From the NCBI GenBank assembly GCA_030704615.1, contig CM060732.1:7936001-8000000 (forward strand): a DNA stretch of 64,000 nucleotides, written 5' to 3'. This document shows, piece after piece, positions 47,889 through 61,500 of the stretch (position 1 is the first letter of the stretch; every line of letters begins with the position of its first letter). This stretch comes from Takakia lepidozioides (Eukaryota > Streptophyta > Takakiopsida > Takakiales > Takakiaceae). Position numbers and translations under genes: made by a program. The notes under the pieces are model-generated. The model searched no databases, was not told the DNA's origin, and saw nothing but the letters and a program-made list of their open reading frames with translations.

Positions 47889-48232
47889 GACCTAACTGTT
47901 TGACAAGTCCCCACTAATCATCCGATGGACCAGTTCCACGCCGCTGCCAGGCCCACACGTGGACATTTTGAATACGAAACAACGATCTGCCTCAGTCCCT
48001 TGTCCTGGAAACCTACTTCCATGAATGTAGTCATATCCACATCATCACTTCACCTCCAGAATGGAGTGCATATCCGAATCCAATGGTGGGAGTCTAGTTT
48101 GAAGTTCAGAATGGAGCAATGCTCAAGGAATGCTAGGGAGCTTGACAAGGTGATGGAGATGGTCCGCCTGCGCATTTGGGTAGTAAATGGCGATGGCCCG
48201 CAAGGGAATTCAATTTTACAAAAAAGAGTAGA

Positions 48233-50160
48233 AGACTCCGGCTTGAACCGGCGTAACTAAGAGCCACTTCGCCTTGCGGCTACTGCCCCTTTTCAGGGGT
48301 GGGCCCTATGTGAGAGCCGGTGTCTAGAGGACACCACTGGACAAGCAAAGGGAGTAGTACATGTGGCGCAAGGGGTACCAGGTGGTATCCATGGGGCCAT
48401 GGGGTACCCCATGGATACCGACAAGTACCCAGAGGCGCCCTGGGCACCTATGGGAGGGGAGGAGGGCTGGATTCGAGCTGGCGTTTGTTGGTGATGATAG
48501 CAGTGAGAGATTGATGTGCGGTGAGGTGTATGGCTTTGAAGCATTTGTGGATGGAAATGATAGGGATTTGGAAATTGTTTTGAAGGGCAGAGATGCTATT
48601 ATTATGGATGCCCCCTCTGGTGCCAGCAGTGATGACAGTAAGTGGGCCTGTGGCCCATCCCCGCCGTCGGATAGCAAGGATGAGTGGTGCATATTTTTGG
48701 CGTTTTTCGAGGATGGAGGAGCTGGGGAAGCGGACATTCTATGAAATGTATGGTGATGGTTGGGGATGGTACAGACGGTGGGGTAGCGTTAATGGGGAGG
48801 CCCTGGACTAGGAGGATGTCCGGGCATAGTCTCGCGGGACATGTGTATGACGTGTGAGGTTGGCATCTACAAGGAAGTAGCCATGTAGGTACCGTATGGT
48901 CCGGAGGCCGGCCTTGGTAGGTACCAGCATTGATGAGTGTAAACCATCTAGTTTCATTGCGTCGTAATAAGAGTTTATGGATATGCCATACGGCATGGTT
49001 ATGTCTAGCAATACGAAGTCCGTGAATGATGGGGTAGGGACATTCGCTAAGAAGATGGGGCCAGATATTGCGTGTGGCATGGATGTGGGAGCAGAGTGGG
49101 TAGTGAATAGGGTAGGCCAGAAGGTGTGTTTGCGTTGATGGCCCATGTACTGGGCGTATCTGAATTTAAGTGTTTTGTCGTATTTGTGCGTCAGATGCAG
49201 CTTTAGTATTCCAGAAGTGGTTTGATAATTTATGGTGAAGGCCAGTGGAGAGGGTCCATTTTTGGATATGTAGTTTGGTGTGGCTAAGAGAGGCTAAGGC
49301 TTGTTTGTTGGCTTCTTTAGTCAGGGTGGTAAGGAGGTTACGAATTGAACAGGGTTCTAGGGGGTCAGGTACCGGGTGAATTAGCCAAAAAGGGTGGGCA
49401 TGAGCAATGTGGATGGGGTCAGCCGACGGTTCTACTGGGGGTTTGGAGGCCCCCAGCTGGGCAAGGAGGTTTGCCTCCTCGTTGCCATTAATACCAGTAT
49501 GTGAACGAACTTTGAGAAAATGAATGGGTTTATCGATGGAGATGACGAGGTTAATAATAACAGAGATAAGGTTTCGATCGGGGTGGTGGTGGTGGGAGGA
49601 AGGGCAGGCAATGTGATTACAAAGTATAAAGAGTGAGTTGAGGCTATCCGTGAAGATATAGTATGGTGGCGGGAACGAAGCTAATTGTGATAGAGCTTCA
49701 AAAATAGCCATAAATTCGGCACGAAGTATGGTTGCGGGGCCTGGAAGTCGATGGGCGGTCCTATGGTTAGTGGCGGCATGGTAGACGCCATATCCGGCAT
49801 GGGAGCCAGATTGGGAGCCATCTGTGTAGTGTGAGTGGAGTGGGGGATATTTGGGGGAGGTAGGCCCCAGGTAAACCGGAGGGGCATCGTGGGAGGTTAC
49901 ATTATGGAGGGTAATGGGGCGGGGTGGTGTCTTGTCCCATGCTTTGTTAGTTTTTGGCCTAGGGGGTGGTCTGGCGAGAGGGCTGTGTGCTGGCGGGGGT
50001 GAATAAGTGATGAGTACCATGCCATGGGTATCGGATAGAAGATGTTTGAGGCGAGTGGGAAAGTCTGGCGGTATGGGGGGTATTGTGGACAAGTGGAAGT
50101 AGGGTTAGAGTGGATTCCTTGTGGCGGAGGTATTCGGGAAAGGGGGGTGCTATTCTGTGA
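48233..50160 (-). mobile_element. 5'-truncated LINE with RNase H, minus copy
   Basis: Same family as 25560-26850 but longer and inverted. The 3' end (48233 side) has the GCCGCAAGGCGAAGTGGCTC segment and the hairpin. The reverse transcriptase is not present. The body carries the RNase H described below and a frameshifted C-terminal region. Confidence 0.8.
49166..50092 (-). pseudogene. LINE RNase H domain
   Basis: The frame reads HYTDGSQSGSHAGYGVY, LRAEFMAIFEALSQL, YYIFTDSLNSLFIL and KVRSHTGINGNEEANLLAQL. The first three acidic catalytic positions (D, E, D) are present. The fourth, normally ADxLA, reads ANLLA, an asparagine. The N-terminal half is proline-rich. An RNase H after the reverse transcriptase marks a subset of LINE clades; the clade cannot be fixed without the RT. 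Confidence 0.85.
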
Positions 50161-51350
50161 GCCCAGGAAATCGTGAGCCCAGCACAGGCTCATGCCACGT
50201 CAGCATGCATACAGGGCCTATTTCCGCGGGTGTCACCTATTACCGCGGGTTGATCAGCCATTTCCAGGGAATGCAGACTGGATGTGTTACATCCATTGTA
50301 TCCATCCTTTCTATCCATTGCATCCATTTAGACGTTATCAACATACCAAGCCCCTGCATTGGAATGTGCCTACGTCGTGAGCAGGTGCACACTCACATCA
50401 TCCAAAGCGGATCCCTACGAAATCTTTTCTTACTCACCACCCTTGCGAACATGCCAGGTATGTGCGTGAGCATCATGGATGCTCACCAGAATTGAGAATG
50501 CTTGAACGCTCTTTGATCACGTGGACTTTATCATGATGGATTTACCAAGCATTCTTCTAGCAGGAATGGTTTGGAGACCAACGAGCAAATGATGCGAGAA
50601 TGCTCTACCCGAACCAAAGACGTTTGTTTGTTTTTGCAATGCACACAAGCCTGTGAGCTCCGCAAAACACTAAATAGATTGAAGGAACAATCCGGGCAGT
50701 CCATGCAACCCCCATCTCCAACGATAGTTTGTTCCCATGAATTTGCATCCCATGCACACATTGCAAACATGACAACAAGGACACACAACCATCCCATTTC
50801 AAAATTGGCCCCGAATGAAAGCAAAAGAAAACTTCATATCAAGTGTTACAGTCATCAGAATCAGTATCAACCTCCTGTGCTATGTCATCCACAAAGATTC
50901 CGGCCCCAACACCACGTCTTCTACCACGGCCGTCGATGGTTGGACTGCGAGTGCCATGAATGGACATGCTTGCTGCGAGTGCCTCCGCATAGACAGGTAG
51001 GACGTAAGACTGAGGAGGACTTGAAAGAAGTCCAAAAAGGTGTGATAGCCCTGGAGGGTCAGTGGAAGCACGCGGACTCCTGCACAAGTGGACAAAAACC
51101 AATTTTGAACACAATGATGCAATGCACAAGTCCAACGAAGAGGATATCTCCCATGTGCACTTTGCCTTAAGAACAGTGATTCTGGGTATTGAAACAACAA
51201 TGCAAGCATCCACAGGTTGAACTTACTCACAGGCAAAGTCGTCATCCAGCTCCTTGTCGGAAGTCTCCCTTGTATCAATATTAGCGGGTAGGGGCTTTGG
51301 AAGGACTTGAGAAGTGTGTCCACCCAAACCCATCAGGAGGTTCTTTAAGG

Positions 51351-52592
51351 TACCAAGGGAAGAATCAAGACTGGGCACAAGAAAGAACGGAGCTCATGAA
51401 AAGACATCACTTGGCAGAAGTGGGCAGGGTGTTGGGGTGTCTGAAGAAAGCAGTGCGAAAGTCAAGGACCAGACAGCTACTGAACAAGTGGGAAAACCTT
51501 CATCCCTGCCAGAAGGCTTTTTTGATAGCATTGATGCTGACCACCGAGCTCGCGGGTTAGAGCCTCCCAAACTTGATATGAAGTAAGCACTATCCCTCTC
51601 TCCCCCTCCCTCTCCCAATCGCACAAAGGAACATTGAGGTTCGTTTAAAGAGCTTTTTGATACTGGTCACCAAACCGAAGTTCAAAATAAGAGTAGGTTG
51701 CCTTTGGAGTGAGCCTTCCACAGTGCTCTCCTGCTATCCCCTTCCCTCCTCTATGTCCGTTCTCTGCTCCATTCCCAGTGGTTGTGGGGTTCATGACCAT
51801 AAGGTTACAGCAGGCAGTACGTAATGAGGATACATGTCTGTCTTTTGGTGTATATCTGACCTGGGTTTCAGTTGTTCTAGCATGCTCAAATTTTCTCGTT
51901 TCTCTTTAGTGTTTGAACCAAACTGGGTGGGATGATGTAGAGATGAGTGGAAAGAGTTTCAGAAGTCCATACGTGATGATTTACACGAAGTTGACTATAG
52001 GCAACAAGAGGAAGAGGTATTTATTCTGTGCGCTCCGAACTATTGATTTAGTTTTCTGCTGGATTTCATTCCCGATCTTTATATTATCAGCTCAATTACC
52101 CAGGCCTGATGAGCTTGCTGAAAAGCTAATCATTTGTAACAAATGTATTGTAGTATGAGGTTGTGGAGGAGAGAGAGGAACGGGAGCAAGTGGAGCAAAG
52201 GTAGCTTGGCAGTTGCGCTGAACATCTTGGTTTGGTTATTTGAGGGGTAACTGCTTGTTGTTATTCTTTCAGATATTTCCCATTTCAAATTGCACATGAA
52301 ATTTTCTGAACTGTGTTCATATGTACTTTAATCTGTTGTTTCCTTGCATTCAGTACTTTCAGGAAGAAGGCTCTATTGACCCATTTAAGTTTCTCTCTGT
52401 GAGAGAACATTTTTGGAGCGAATTGAGATGTTTCGGAAACAGAAACAACAGAAGGCTTCTCAGGCTCAGGCAGCACTGGCCTTTCCTGCTTTTGGGGCGG
52501 AAAGTGATGCTTCCGCTTCCGATGATGATGGCAGTGGTGATGAAAATCTATTTATAGATTGGCGGGCAAAGCAAATTTCACTTTGTTTTTAA
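51351..52592 (+). CDS. ZNF830-like protein, 3' exons only
   Basis: Exons: about 51351-51582 (start uncertain), 51941-52016, 52160-52200 and 52406-52592, with consistent phases. The protein reads SSLPEGFFDSIDADHRARGL, DEWKEFQKSIRDDLHEVD, a glutamate-rich coiled stretch (VVEEREEREQVEQR), IEMFRKQKQQKASQAQ and an acidic end closing with FIDWRAKQ. This matches the C-terminal two-thirds of ZNF830/CCDC16 homologues, nuclear proteins linked to the spliceosome, whose plant members also have PEGFFD, DEYKEF and a final DWRA. The N-terminal C2H2 finger exon was not found upstream, where LINE and transposase debris lie. The gene may be long and interrupted, or 5'-truncated. Confidence 0.75.
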
Positions 52593-54003
52593 CAGGCAAG
52601 AGCAGACAACTATGTGGTCTAAGAAGAGGAAAGGAAGTTTAGATCTTTGATGTAAAATGAGAATGAGGCTCAGATTTGAGGACAAATAGTGCTTTAGAGT
52701 GGTGAATGATGATAGGAAGGGGATGTTTTTAATCTAGATGACCAAAGATGATGAAATGTACTTTGTAGTTTGGGCTTCTGGGGCTCTACAGTCCTAAATA
52801 AATAGCTGGACTTGCACATTTGTCGTGAGCCGCGAGCCTTCCAGCTTAGTCCCCTTGAAAGGAGGCAAGTGGTGAGTGTCAATGAGAAGCTCAAACCCTC
52901 CCACAGATGAATGTTGATGTGGACCTAAAACCTTGCTTGGGCCTAAGAGAAGAACAGCTGATGAAGGTGCATTGCCCTAAACAACATTACATCTGCAATG
53001 AAAATAATATCCTAAAAGAGTCGGTTGCAGCAACAACAATGGATTTAACCACCCACACTGTTTAACTAGGCAATCAGCACCCTGTGCTTCCAATTTAGGG
53101 AACCTTAAGAGTGGGAAGCTGCTCGACAAGTGGGAGAACAGAGTATGGTCATGGCAAGCTCATATAAAGCCCGCATACAAGTCACTACTTTCATGTTGTC
53201 TACAATTTGGTGAGCTCCACTCACTCTTGAACAAGGCAGAGATTAAGAGCTTCACAACATGGTCACTGGCACCTAGGCTGAGGAAGCTCATATAAAGCCC
53301 ACATACAAGTCACTACGTTCATGTTGTCTACAATTTGGTGAGCTCCACTCAGTCTTGAACAAGGCAAAGACTAAAAGCTTCACAACATGGTCACTGGCAC
53401 CGAGGCTGAGGATTGTCAATTGTGGCATACTAGGAAGTCAAGTTGTCCACATACATCTTCCCTCCCAAGATGTTTTGTTTCAACCCTCATCTGCCAAGCA
53501 AGTGCTCTTTACAATCATTAAGAGCTGTCAATCACACAAATCAAGTGTCTCATGGGTTATAATAAACCTAGAAATTGGAATGAAGGGCAGGACAGGTCAA
53601 TCAATTTTGAGAAAGACATGCTGTGTGGATCTGTCTTAGGATCTGGGCTAGTGGGTTATTCTATCAGGCCCTGCCTCATCATGGATATATATCTGGCCAA
53701 AAATTTTATAGCACAAAGGGAGGATTGATCCAGCAAATGTACTAATTATAGTGGTTTGTGATGAATGGGTTCAAATTGAGGGGGACCCTTGATTCTCAAG
53801 AAAGGCGGCCTCCCTGGTTTAGGGGTTCATTGATAAACGATAAGAGGCCTCCCTGGATCATTGGACTAGCTAGTATTGTGCACAGTCCTCTCGAAATATA
53901 TGTCGAGCTGTTGCGAAAAGTGACCCTTTCTTATCCAGCCTGATCCGCACTTAAACCTGTCTCAGGGTCAATCGCTTACAAAAGAATGAAGACTAAGCTT
54001 CTT
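52593..54003. other. Intergenic region with a tandem duplication
   Basis: No gene is supported. A 128-bp unit is duplicated in tandem at 53156-53411. Confidence 0.6.
53156..53411. repeat. 128-bp tandem duplication
   Basis: Units begin with AAGCTCATATAAAGCCC at 53156 and 53284 and differ at only a few positions. Confidence 0.9.
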
Positions 54004-57000
54004 TCAAGCCAAGTAAGGGGCGAACACAACACAGGAGTTATGGCCTCCGAACCCGAAAGAATTGGATATGGCTGCAGCAGTCACCACATCAAAACAAATA
54101 TTATGAAATCTGGTGTTACTCATCCCCACATACTCTAGACTCTCTCACAATTATCACATCATCAGCAACAAGAATATCGGCATGTGACATGTGACAAGCC
54201 AGAATACACCAAAAAGTATTAGGAATGACAAACAAGGATTGGTGAGGACATGAGGCTTACCAATGTGCACTTCATGCTGCTTCTTCACATTTGGTACTGT
54301 ATCAAATGTAACTAGTTCCTCTTGGTTCTGCAACAATTATCCATCATGGTGTTGGTAAGTATGTGTGAGTGAGACAGTGTGTATGAATGCAAAGATTGTG
54401 AAGAAAGATAAAAGGTGTCAAACTCCACTAATTAGCATAATCGGCTCTCAACTGCTTTTGGACACCTGTGGTAAACTATTTGGCTGGCTAGGTTATCTTT
54501 GCAAGAAAGACACAACATCATATTCAAGTTGAAACTTAGATTTGAAACTTAAAAAAATTTGAGGTTTCTGATGTCCCTTGCTTCACCACAAGTGTTCATT
54601 ACTGCAAAAATGTTCGTTACTGCCAAAAGAACCCACAATGACATTCCCATTTGACACTACTATACTGAGCAAGATTTTGAAAGAACAAGCAGTCCGTGAC
54701 TCACAAACTGATTGATGGTAGGGTGCAACCAGCCAGTTTCAATGGCTTTGATAGTTGCAATTGCTTCAAGACCTCCAGCAGAACCAAGGCAATGCCCAAT
54801 CATTGACTGCAATCACAAAATGAAGTGAGTCCTGGAAGAACCTCAATCCCTACAAGACCCCTTTGCTCCAAGCATTGAAAAGCTCGTAAAATTCATTAGG
54901 AGGTGTCAAGTTACTGATGCCTCTTCACCACACATCTGAGGATGGCTGAAACACTTCTGTCATCTGGTGAATCACCACATTTGCAAGGTGCAGAATGTTG
55001 CAGACAAATTACCACCGTTTCACTCATCGGATCATTGCAAAGCAGGTACACTCAATCCTTTTCCATCAGATATCAGGTCTGCTCTGCGCAAATAGTTCGG
55101 GAGTGGATGCATACAGAAGCTAACCTGAAAACAACTGTCAAATATGGAAGAGACAAGAAAAAAAAACCTTGGTTCCATTCATCTTGATCTCTGATGTATC
55201 CTTAAAGACCTTCTTGATTGCATTCACCTCTGCCAAATCACCAACAACTGTTGAAGTGGCATGTGCATTGATGTAATTGACCTGCCCACACATCCCAAAG
55301 TTGCAGTTAGTCCTCCAACAGATAAGTTGATGAATGGACATTCTCCAGGTTTAAAGAACCATGGGAAATGCACTACACAGTCTTTTCCAACCAGGTATTT
55401 TCTGACAAGCCTTTGCAGAGGGCACAACCAATCTGCAGAGTAACCATACCATGTGGTTGATACAGGAGATTGATTGCCAGACTGAATGTTGCCCCCATTC
55501 TACTCTGGTTCAGAAATGGCCATCTTTAAGAATTCCCTTTACCGTGACATGACCAGATTGTATATATATCTTTAAACAGGTGGGTTGCTTGTGCCACACC
55601 TCCTCAGGTGCCACTCCAGCATCTTCCAGGCTTCTCTCAATGCAGGTGGACACCCCCAGACCATCAGCTCGTGGATCAGTCATGTGATACGCATCACAAG
55701 TAACTGCCCCTCCCAGATATTCTGCGACAATTGGTGCTCCCCGATTCAATGCATGCTCCAAACTCTCCATGACCTTCACCAACAGAAAGCACATCTATAT
55801 TAGGGCCCCCGGGAGTGATACTCTTCGACATTTTGCAAATGTTGCGTAGAGAAGACCCTCTTCCATGCACATTAACCTTTCTACATACACAACTTACAAC
55901 AAGACTTACCAAAACCCCTGCGCCCTCGCCCATAACAAAGCCCTCACGTTCCTTATCCCAAGGCCTGGAAGCAGTATGTGGGGAGTCATTTCTTTGGGAC
56001 AAAGCTCTGCAGGCAACAAAGCCACCAAGGCCAATGGGAAGAATGGCTGCCTCAGTGCCTCCAGCAACCATGATATCAGCCTCCCCCCTGCGGATATGGT
56101 TGGCAGCAGCATAGAAACAGTAGTTGGATGTTGCACATGCTGTTGAGATAGAATAAGTGGGGCCCATCAGGCCCAAGTCAATGGCAAGCATTGCTGACCC
56201 CATGTTGGTTATGGTATATGGGATAAAGAACGGTGTAATCTTCTTGTAACCTTTTTCCACTAGAGCTTGAACTCCGTCTGAGAAGACACTGAGCCCACCC
56301 ATACCAGTACCAATCAACACACCTACTCGCTGCTTGTCAACCTGCCATACACACGAACAGGAAATTCTTCCACAATCAATGCTACTACTTGGGGTCATCC
56401 CACTACATAACAGCAGGAAATACTGTCCTTGTGCTCAATGAAGAATGCGACATGATCTGCACAGGATAGATGAAGGTCATGGGACACCTAAATGCTCGAG
56501 AATCTTTATGGTTGGCTTCCTGAATCTACTTCACCTCCAAAACACTGTGTGTCCCTTTTCATTCAAAAGTAAGAGTGTCCCTGAAAGCCTCTCAATTTGA
56601 TCACAAACTCCCTGCTGTCTACTCTGACTTCAATCCCCTATCCATGCTGCGAGTAGCCTCCAAGCAAAACTTCACAGATCAGAGCCACAGCGATAGAATC
56701 AGTCAAGAACTTTTACCTGATCAAGATGTTCTCCACCCAGACCAGCATTCTCTAGAGCCCTTTTGCCACTAACTAGACAATATCTGAGGCTGTCGTCAAG
56801 GCGGCGGTCATTCTTCCCATCAATATAGCCTTCTGCAGAGAAGCCGCGAATCTGTCCAGCAAATCTTGTAGGAAATTTGGAGACGTCAAATCGATCAATC
56901 AAGCTGATTCCACTGGTTCCTTCCAATAATTTGTCATAGAAAGTATCGATTTCATTCCCAAACACAGATACAAGGCCCATGCCTGTGATAACCACTCTCT

Positions 57001-57755
57001 TCTTGGGGTCCTGTTCCCTCTTTGGAGCACTCACCGCTTGAGCCATGGCTGTCACTCCAGTTCTTCTAGCCCCTGTTTGGAAGCCGAATGGGACTCACTC
57101 TCAGCATAAATGTTTAGATGCAGGCAGACTTCTTTCCCCATGTCCACTGGATTTTCGGGGTTTTAGAAATCAGAAACAACAGTGGAAGGGCATCTACCAA
57201 ATAAGTATTGCCTGAGGGTAATCCTCCTCGCATACGATCCTCGTTTTCACTGCTAATATTTGGCATAACCATAGCAGATTTTAACAACCACGCGTTACAT
57301 TTGAACAAAAGAGGTTTCCAAGGATTAGAGGCAGGGAAAAGGGACAATAAGTTACAGAGACCTTAGGAGGTAGCTGAACGATTACGGGCAGAGATAGGTT
57401 ACAACTACAGGTAGCTCCTCCTGCCATTTTCCTATTAGGAGGAGAACACAGACGACCTACAATATGCTTGAGACCGAGAATGGCCAAAAAATCACACTCG
57501 AGAGGGGACGAGGAAGATATCACAAGGTGAACAAGACATGTTACATCAGGGACCAGAGACACGCAGGTCTGTACCGACTGCACGCTGAGATGAAGACGGC
57601 CTCAACAAACAAACATCTGACACCGCTGCGTCCCCTGCTCGCAGACCGTCAAACTGCACCAGAGACTTCCTCGAATGGTGGCTCTGAACCTGCAGTCCTC
57701 CCATCTTTGCACACGACATCGCCCCTAACATCCCTGCACAGCTGCTGGCTGCCAT
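54004..57755 (-). CDS. KAS1: Plastid 3-oxoacyl-ACP synthase I (KAS I)
   Basis: This is the condensing enzyme that extends acyl-ACP with malonyl-ACP in plastid fatty-acid synthesis. Exons (minus strand): 57755-57575, 57072-56717, 56341-55910, 55773-55600, 55281-55168, 54806-54705, 54327-54261, 54071-54004. Together they give 497 codons plus stop with matching phases. Exon 1 is a typical transit peptide ([20 protein letters not shown]). The mature part starts near [10 protein letters not shown]. The catalytic cysteine lies in [10 protein letters not shown] and the two histidines in NAHATST and [11 protein letters not shown]. The C-terminal loop is [12 protein letters not shown]. All key residues are present, so the enzyme should be active. 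It is divergent from SMC2. Confidence 0.95.
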
Positions 57756-58579
57756 CTCTCTCCCCGATACAACAATCCCTGCTCAAGCTGCAAAAAACAA
57801 AGCTCTCACAGCATTCCTCGCAATAGTCTCCCTCCTGAGAAGCGATAAATAATTTATTTGTGACCCCCTGCTTCCTTTTGAGTTGAGAAGCGTGACTACG
57901 GGAGGTCAGGACGCCATGAATGCTGCCCTGCTCTCTTCTCGGCCTTTTCCTGCATTCCTCCCTCCGTCACCAACATCCTCACCCGCTGCCCTCTCTGCCC
58001 GCCCTGCCCGCTCAGGCACCTTCTCGCCGGATATATGGATGAATCCTCCAAAATCGCAACTGTCCGCCGTATTTCCGGCGAAGGATGTCATCCACATCCA
58101 CTGCCCCATGCGGAAAAACGAAACGGGCAGGAAGGACGGGCAGATAGAGGACGGACATTGCGAGGGACGACAGCCGCCCCTCGTTGTTTGTTTGTTATTA
58201 TTACTCCAGCGCACTGCGTGTTCGCCAATGCCAAACCTAAAATTAAATATGACCTCTCCTTATATAGAGGGCTGCTCACTCACGGTCACCCCACCAGTTA
58301 AACTAACCACCCTCGGACTAGAGCATGTGGCAGCGGTAGCTTGCCAGCTGCCTCACCTACTGCATCTATGTGACGGCAGGCATCATGCGTCTCCGATACC
58401 TGCATGTATGGCATGTATGGCATGTATGGTAGGGTTTTGAAATCCAGTTTCCCGCGCTGCGCTGCGGGAAGGAGGACTTCCTTGGCGGGTTTGATGGTGC
58501 GAGAAAGAGACAGAAGAGAGACGAGAGGGAGCGAGGGAGCGGTTGGAGGATTGATCGCGGGTGGTGTGCAGCGGGGAAG
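57756..58579. promoter_or_regulatory. Shared KAS1-SMC2 intergenic region
   Basis: Only 824 bp separate the two divergent start codons, so both promoters lie here. A TATATAG box at 58261-58267 suits SMC2. A palindromic E2F-like site lies at 58448-58455, and three tandem copies of CATGTATGG occur at about 58403-58432. No other gene is supported. Confidence 0.65.
58448..58455 (+). promoter_or_regulatory. E2F-like site upstream of SMC2
   Basis: TTTCCCGC matches the plant E2F consensus. It lies 125 bp before the SMC2 start codon, and GCGGGAAG follows within about 20 bp on the other strand. E2F sites are common in genes for S-phase and mitotic proteins. Confidence 0.55.
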
Positions 58580-61500
58580 ATGCATCTCAAGGAGATCTGT
58601 CTGGAGGGATTCAAGTCATATGCCACGCGGACCACGGTCTCCGACTTCGACCCCTTCTTCAACGCCATTACGGGCTACAACGGGTCAGGGAAATCCAATA
58701 TTCTGGACTCCATCTGTTTTGTGATGGGGATCACCAATCTCCAGCAGGTGCGCGTGGCCAACTTGCAGGAGCTGGTGTATAAGCAAGGTCAGGCAGGGGT
58801 TACTAAGGCCACTGTTTCTATTGTGTTCTCCAATACAGACCGTAGCAGGAGCCCCATTGGATATGAGAACTGTGATGAGATCACCATTAGCCGACAGGTA
58901 AGTCTTTTCGTTCTCTCTTCTTTTGCGTTTGATTATGTTGAAGAAGGAATTCCACAGGAAGCCCGCACCGTCTATGGGACACAGCAGAAACACAAGAGGC
59001 GACGCTACCAATACCTGAAGTCCTCTGCCAAGGACGAGCAATCTCTGAATCACGGTAGTATTATCGGCCCGACAACAAAATGACACGATTGTCTTGATGG
59101 TAGGTTGTTGAACTGACTCAGAAGGTACTCGTTAGGGATCTGGGGAACTGAGCGGAGAGGTAGGAAGGCATCATGATGCTGCTATGCCTGATAACTATAT
59201 AAAAGAGGAGGGGGCATCATAGTGACGGACGAAGAGGCAGACATGGACAAACACTGAGAGAATGGCTTGGTATGCGAATATGGCAGATTGTGGTGGGAGG
59301 GAGAAACAAGTATCTTATTAATGGTCGGCACGCTCAGCCAACCCAAGTGCAAACACTATTCCACTCAGTGCAGCTCAACGTGAACAACCCTCACTTTCTA
59401 ATCATGCAAGGCCGCATCACCAAGGTGCTCAATATGAAGCCTCCAGAGACTCTCTCTATGCTGGAAGAGGCAGCGGGAACTAGGATGTACGAGATGAAGA
59501 AAGACGGGGCTCTGAAAACGTTAGAGAAAAAACAGACAAAAGTAGACGAGATAAATAACGTGCTCAATCAGGACATCCTCCCCGCCCTTGACAAGCTTAG
59601 AAAGGAGCGAGCTCTGTACATGCAGTGGGCTTCAGGGAACGCGCAACTTGACCGCCTAAAGAGATTTTGCACTGCGTATCATTATGCGAAGGCAGAGGAA
59701 GTGAAGGATGCTGCTTTCAGTGAGATCAAGGATCGCAAATCCCAGATGGGGGAGGTGCATGCTGATATCTTAAGGTTGCAAGATGGCATCAAGGAGAAAG
59801 AGGGTGCTATTGCTACATTGACAGAAGAGAAGGAGAGACAGATGAACAGTGACTACAAGCTCTTGACTGAGAAGGTGGACAAGTTGTCCAATGAGCTGGT
59901 GAAGGTGGATTCCTCGTGCACAAATCAGAAAGACAACTTGAAAGCTGAGAGGGCAGCTTCAGAGCAGGTATCTCTATGGAGCTAGGGATGCTTTAAGTTG
60001 CCTATGGAGAGATGTATATACTTCCCTTAATGGAAGCTTGGCAAACTTCTCAGCTTTTTCTGTTTGCCCCTCCTTGAACTCGTTGTCGGTTCAAATCTAG
60101 CCACCATAATGCTGCTGTTGTGGGACTAAAGAGGTTGATGCACCATATATACTGACACCATACATGCAGTTTCCTCCTATCTCTATTGCTGTGATATGGT
60201 AGTGTCTTTTCTGCTGCACCAGACACTGTTGCTACTTAGGTATGTGTCCATTTCATTGGAGTTGCACTCAGAGGACCTCACAAAGTTTATGGGAAACAGG
60301 TTATGAGAAATTCGAGTGAACTGGAACAAGCCGTGGGTCAAAAGGATGCTGCTGTCCGCCAAGCTGAAGATGATGCCTCTGGTCTCAACCTACAAGTTGA
60401 AAACCTCATGAAAACGCTGTCAGACTTAGAGAATGAGTACCAGGTAATCTTCAATCTTGTCAAGGGTGTAGTTCTTAGTCATTAGACCTCTAAGCTCCTG
60501 ATTTGTCGCATGTGGATTTGTCCTTGTTGTGTTGTGTTCAAGGCTATCTTCTCTGCAAGCTGTCATTATAGTCTACTGGAAGCATCTGTATGGAGGCCTA
60601 GTATTTCTTTGAACTGAAAACAATTCATTGCCTGTACTAAATAACAAGCATCCATGCAATAACTTTCTCTGATGTGTCTATTCAACAATGTTAAAAGCAA
60701 TGAGGACTGGCTATGTGGTTCATAACTTTGCTCTCCTTAACCTCTTTTGTGTATTACACACTCTATTGGGCAGGACATAACAGCTTACTGTGGACTTCTG
60801 ATGGATATTAGGGTGTCCAAGCAGGCAAAAGTGGTGGGGGAAATGAGAAGAGTTTGGCCGACCAGCTGGTTGATGCAAATGCTGCAGTAGGCAAAGTGTT
60901 TACTGAGACAAAGCAGAGCACAATGAAGATCAAGCATCTGGAGAACGAGCTGAAGGCTAAACAAGTTCAGCTGTCATCAATGCAGAAGGATGTTTCTGCA
61001 GCACAGCATGAGCTCCAATCCAGGAGGGTTGAGGTGGAGAAGGTCAAGGCAGCCTTAGAAAGCCTTCAATATGATGAAAGACACATGGGGTTCTTGGAGC
61101 AGGTTCTGCCCTCCTATTTTTTCCTTTCTGAAATTCATCATTCAGAAATCTAAGATGGTAAGCTGGCTGGAGACCTTCACTGCTGGAGTAAAGCTGGCTG
61201 AGAAGCTCTCTTGAATTCCTGGAGTTTGGATGCTGATGTCCAAGTAAGGAGCTCATTTGTCAGTTAGTCCAGAATGATGTTTTGTGATGGGGTGGATTTG
61301 TGAATCATTTGCCCACTATTACAGCTGTTCTCTGTTGACATGATGAATGGCTACATTCAGACCAAAGCTTCTTCTCATCTAAGCTGGTTGGAGTCTGGAA
61401 ATCTGGTGTGTGTTGTACCATGTAAACAAGGCCCTCTTAAAAAATTCCAGTAGTATCTATCTAACCACTGGAAGACAAGTTTCTAACATTTCTGCATTAA

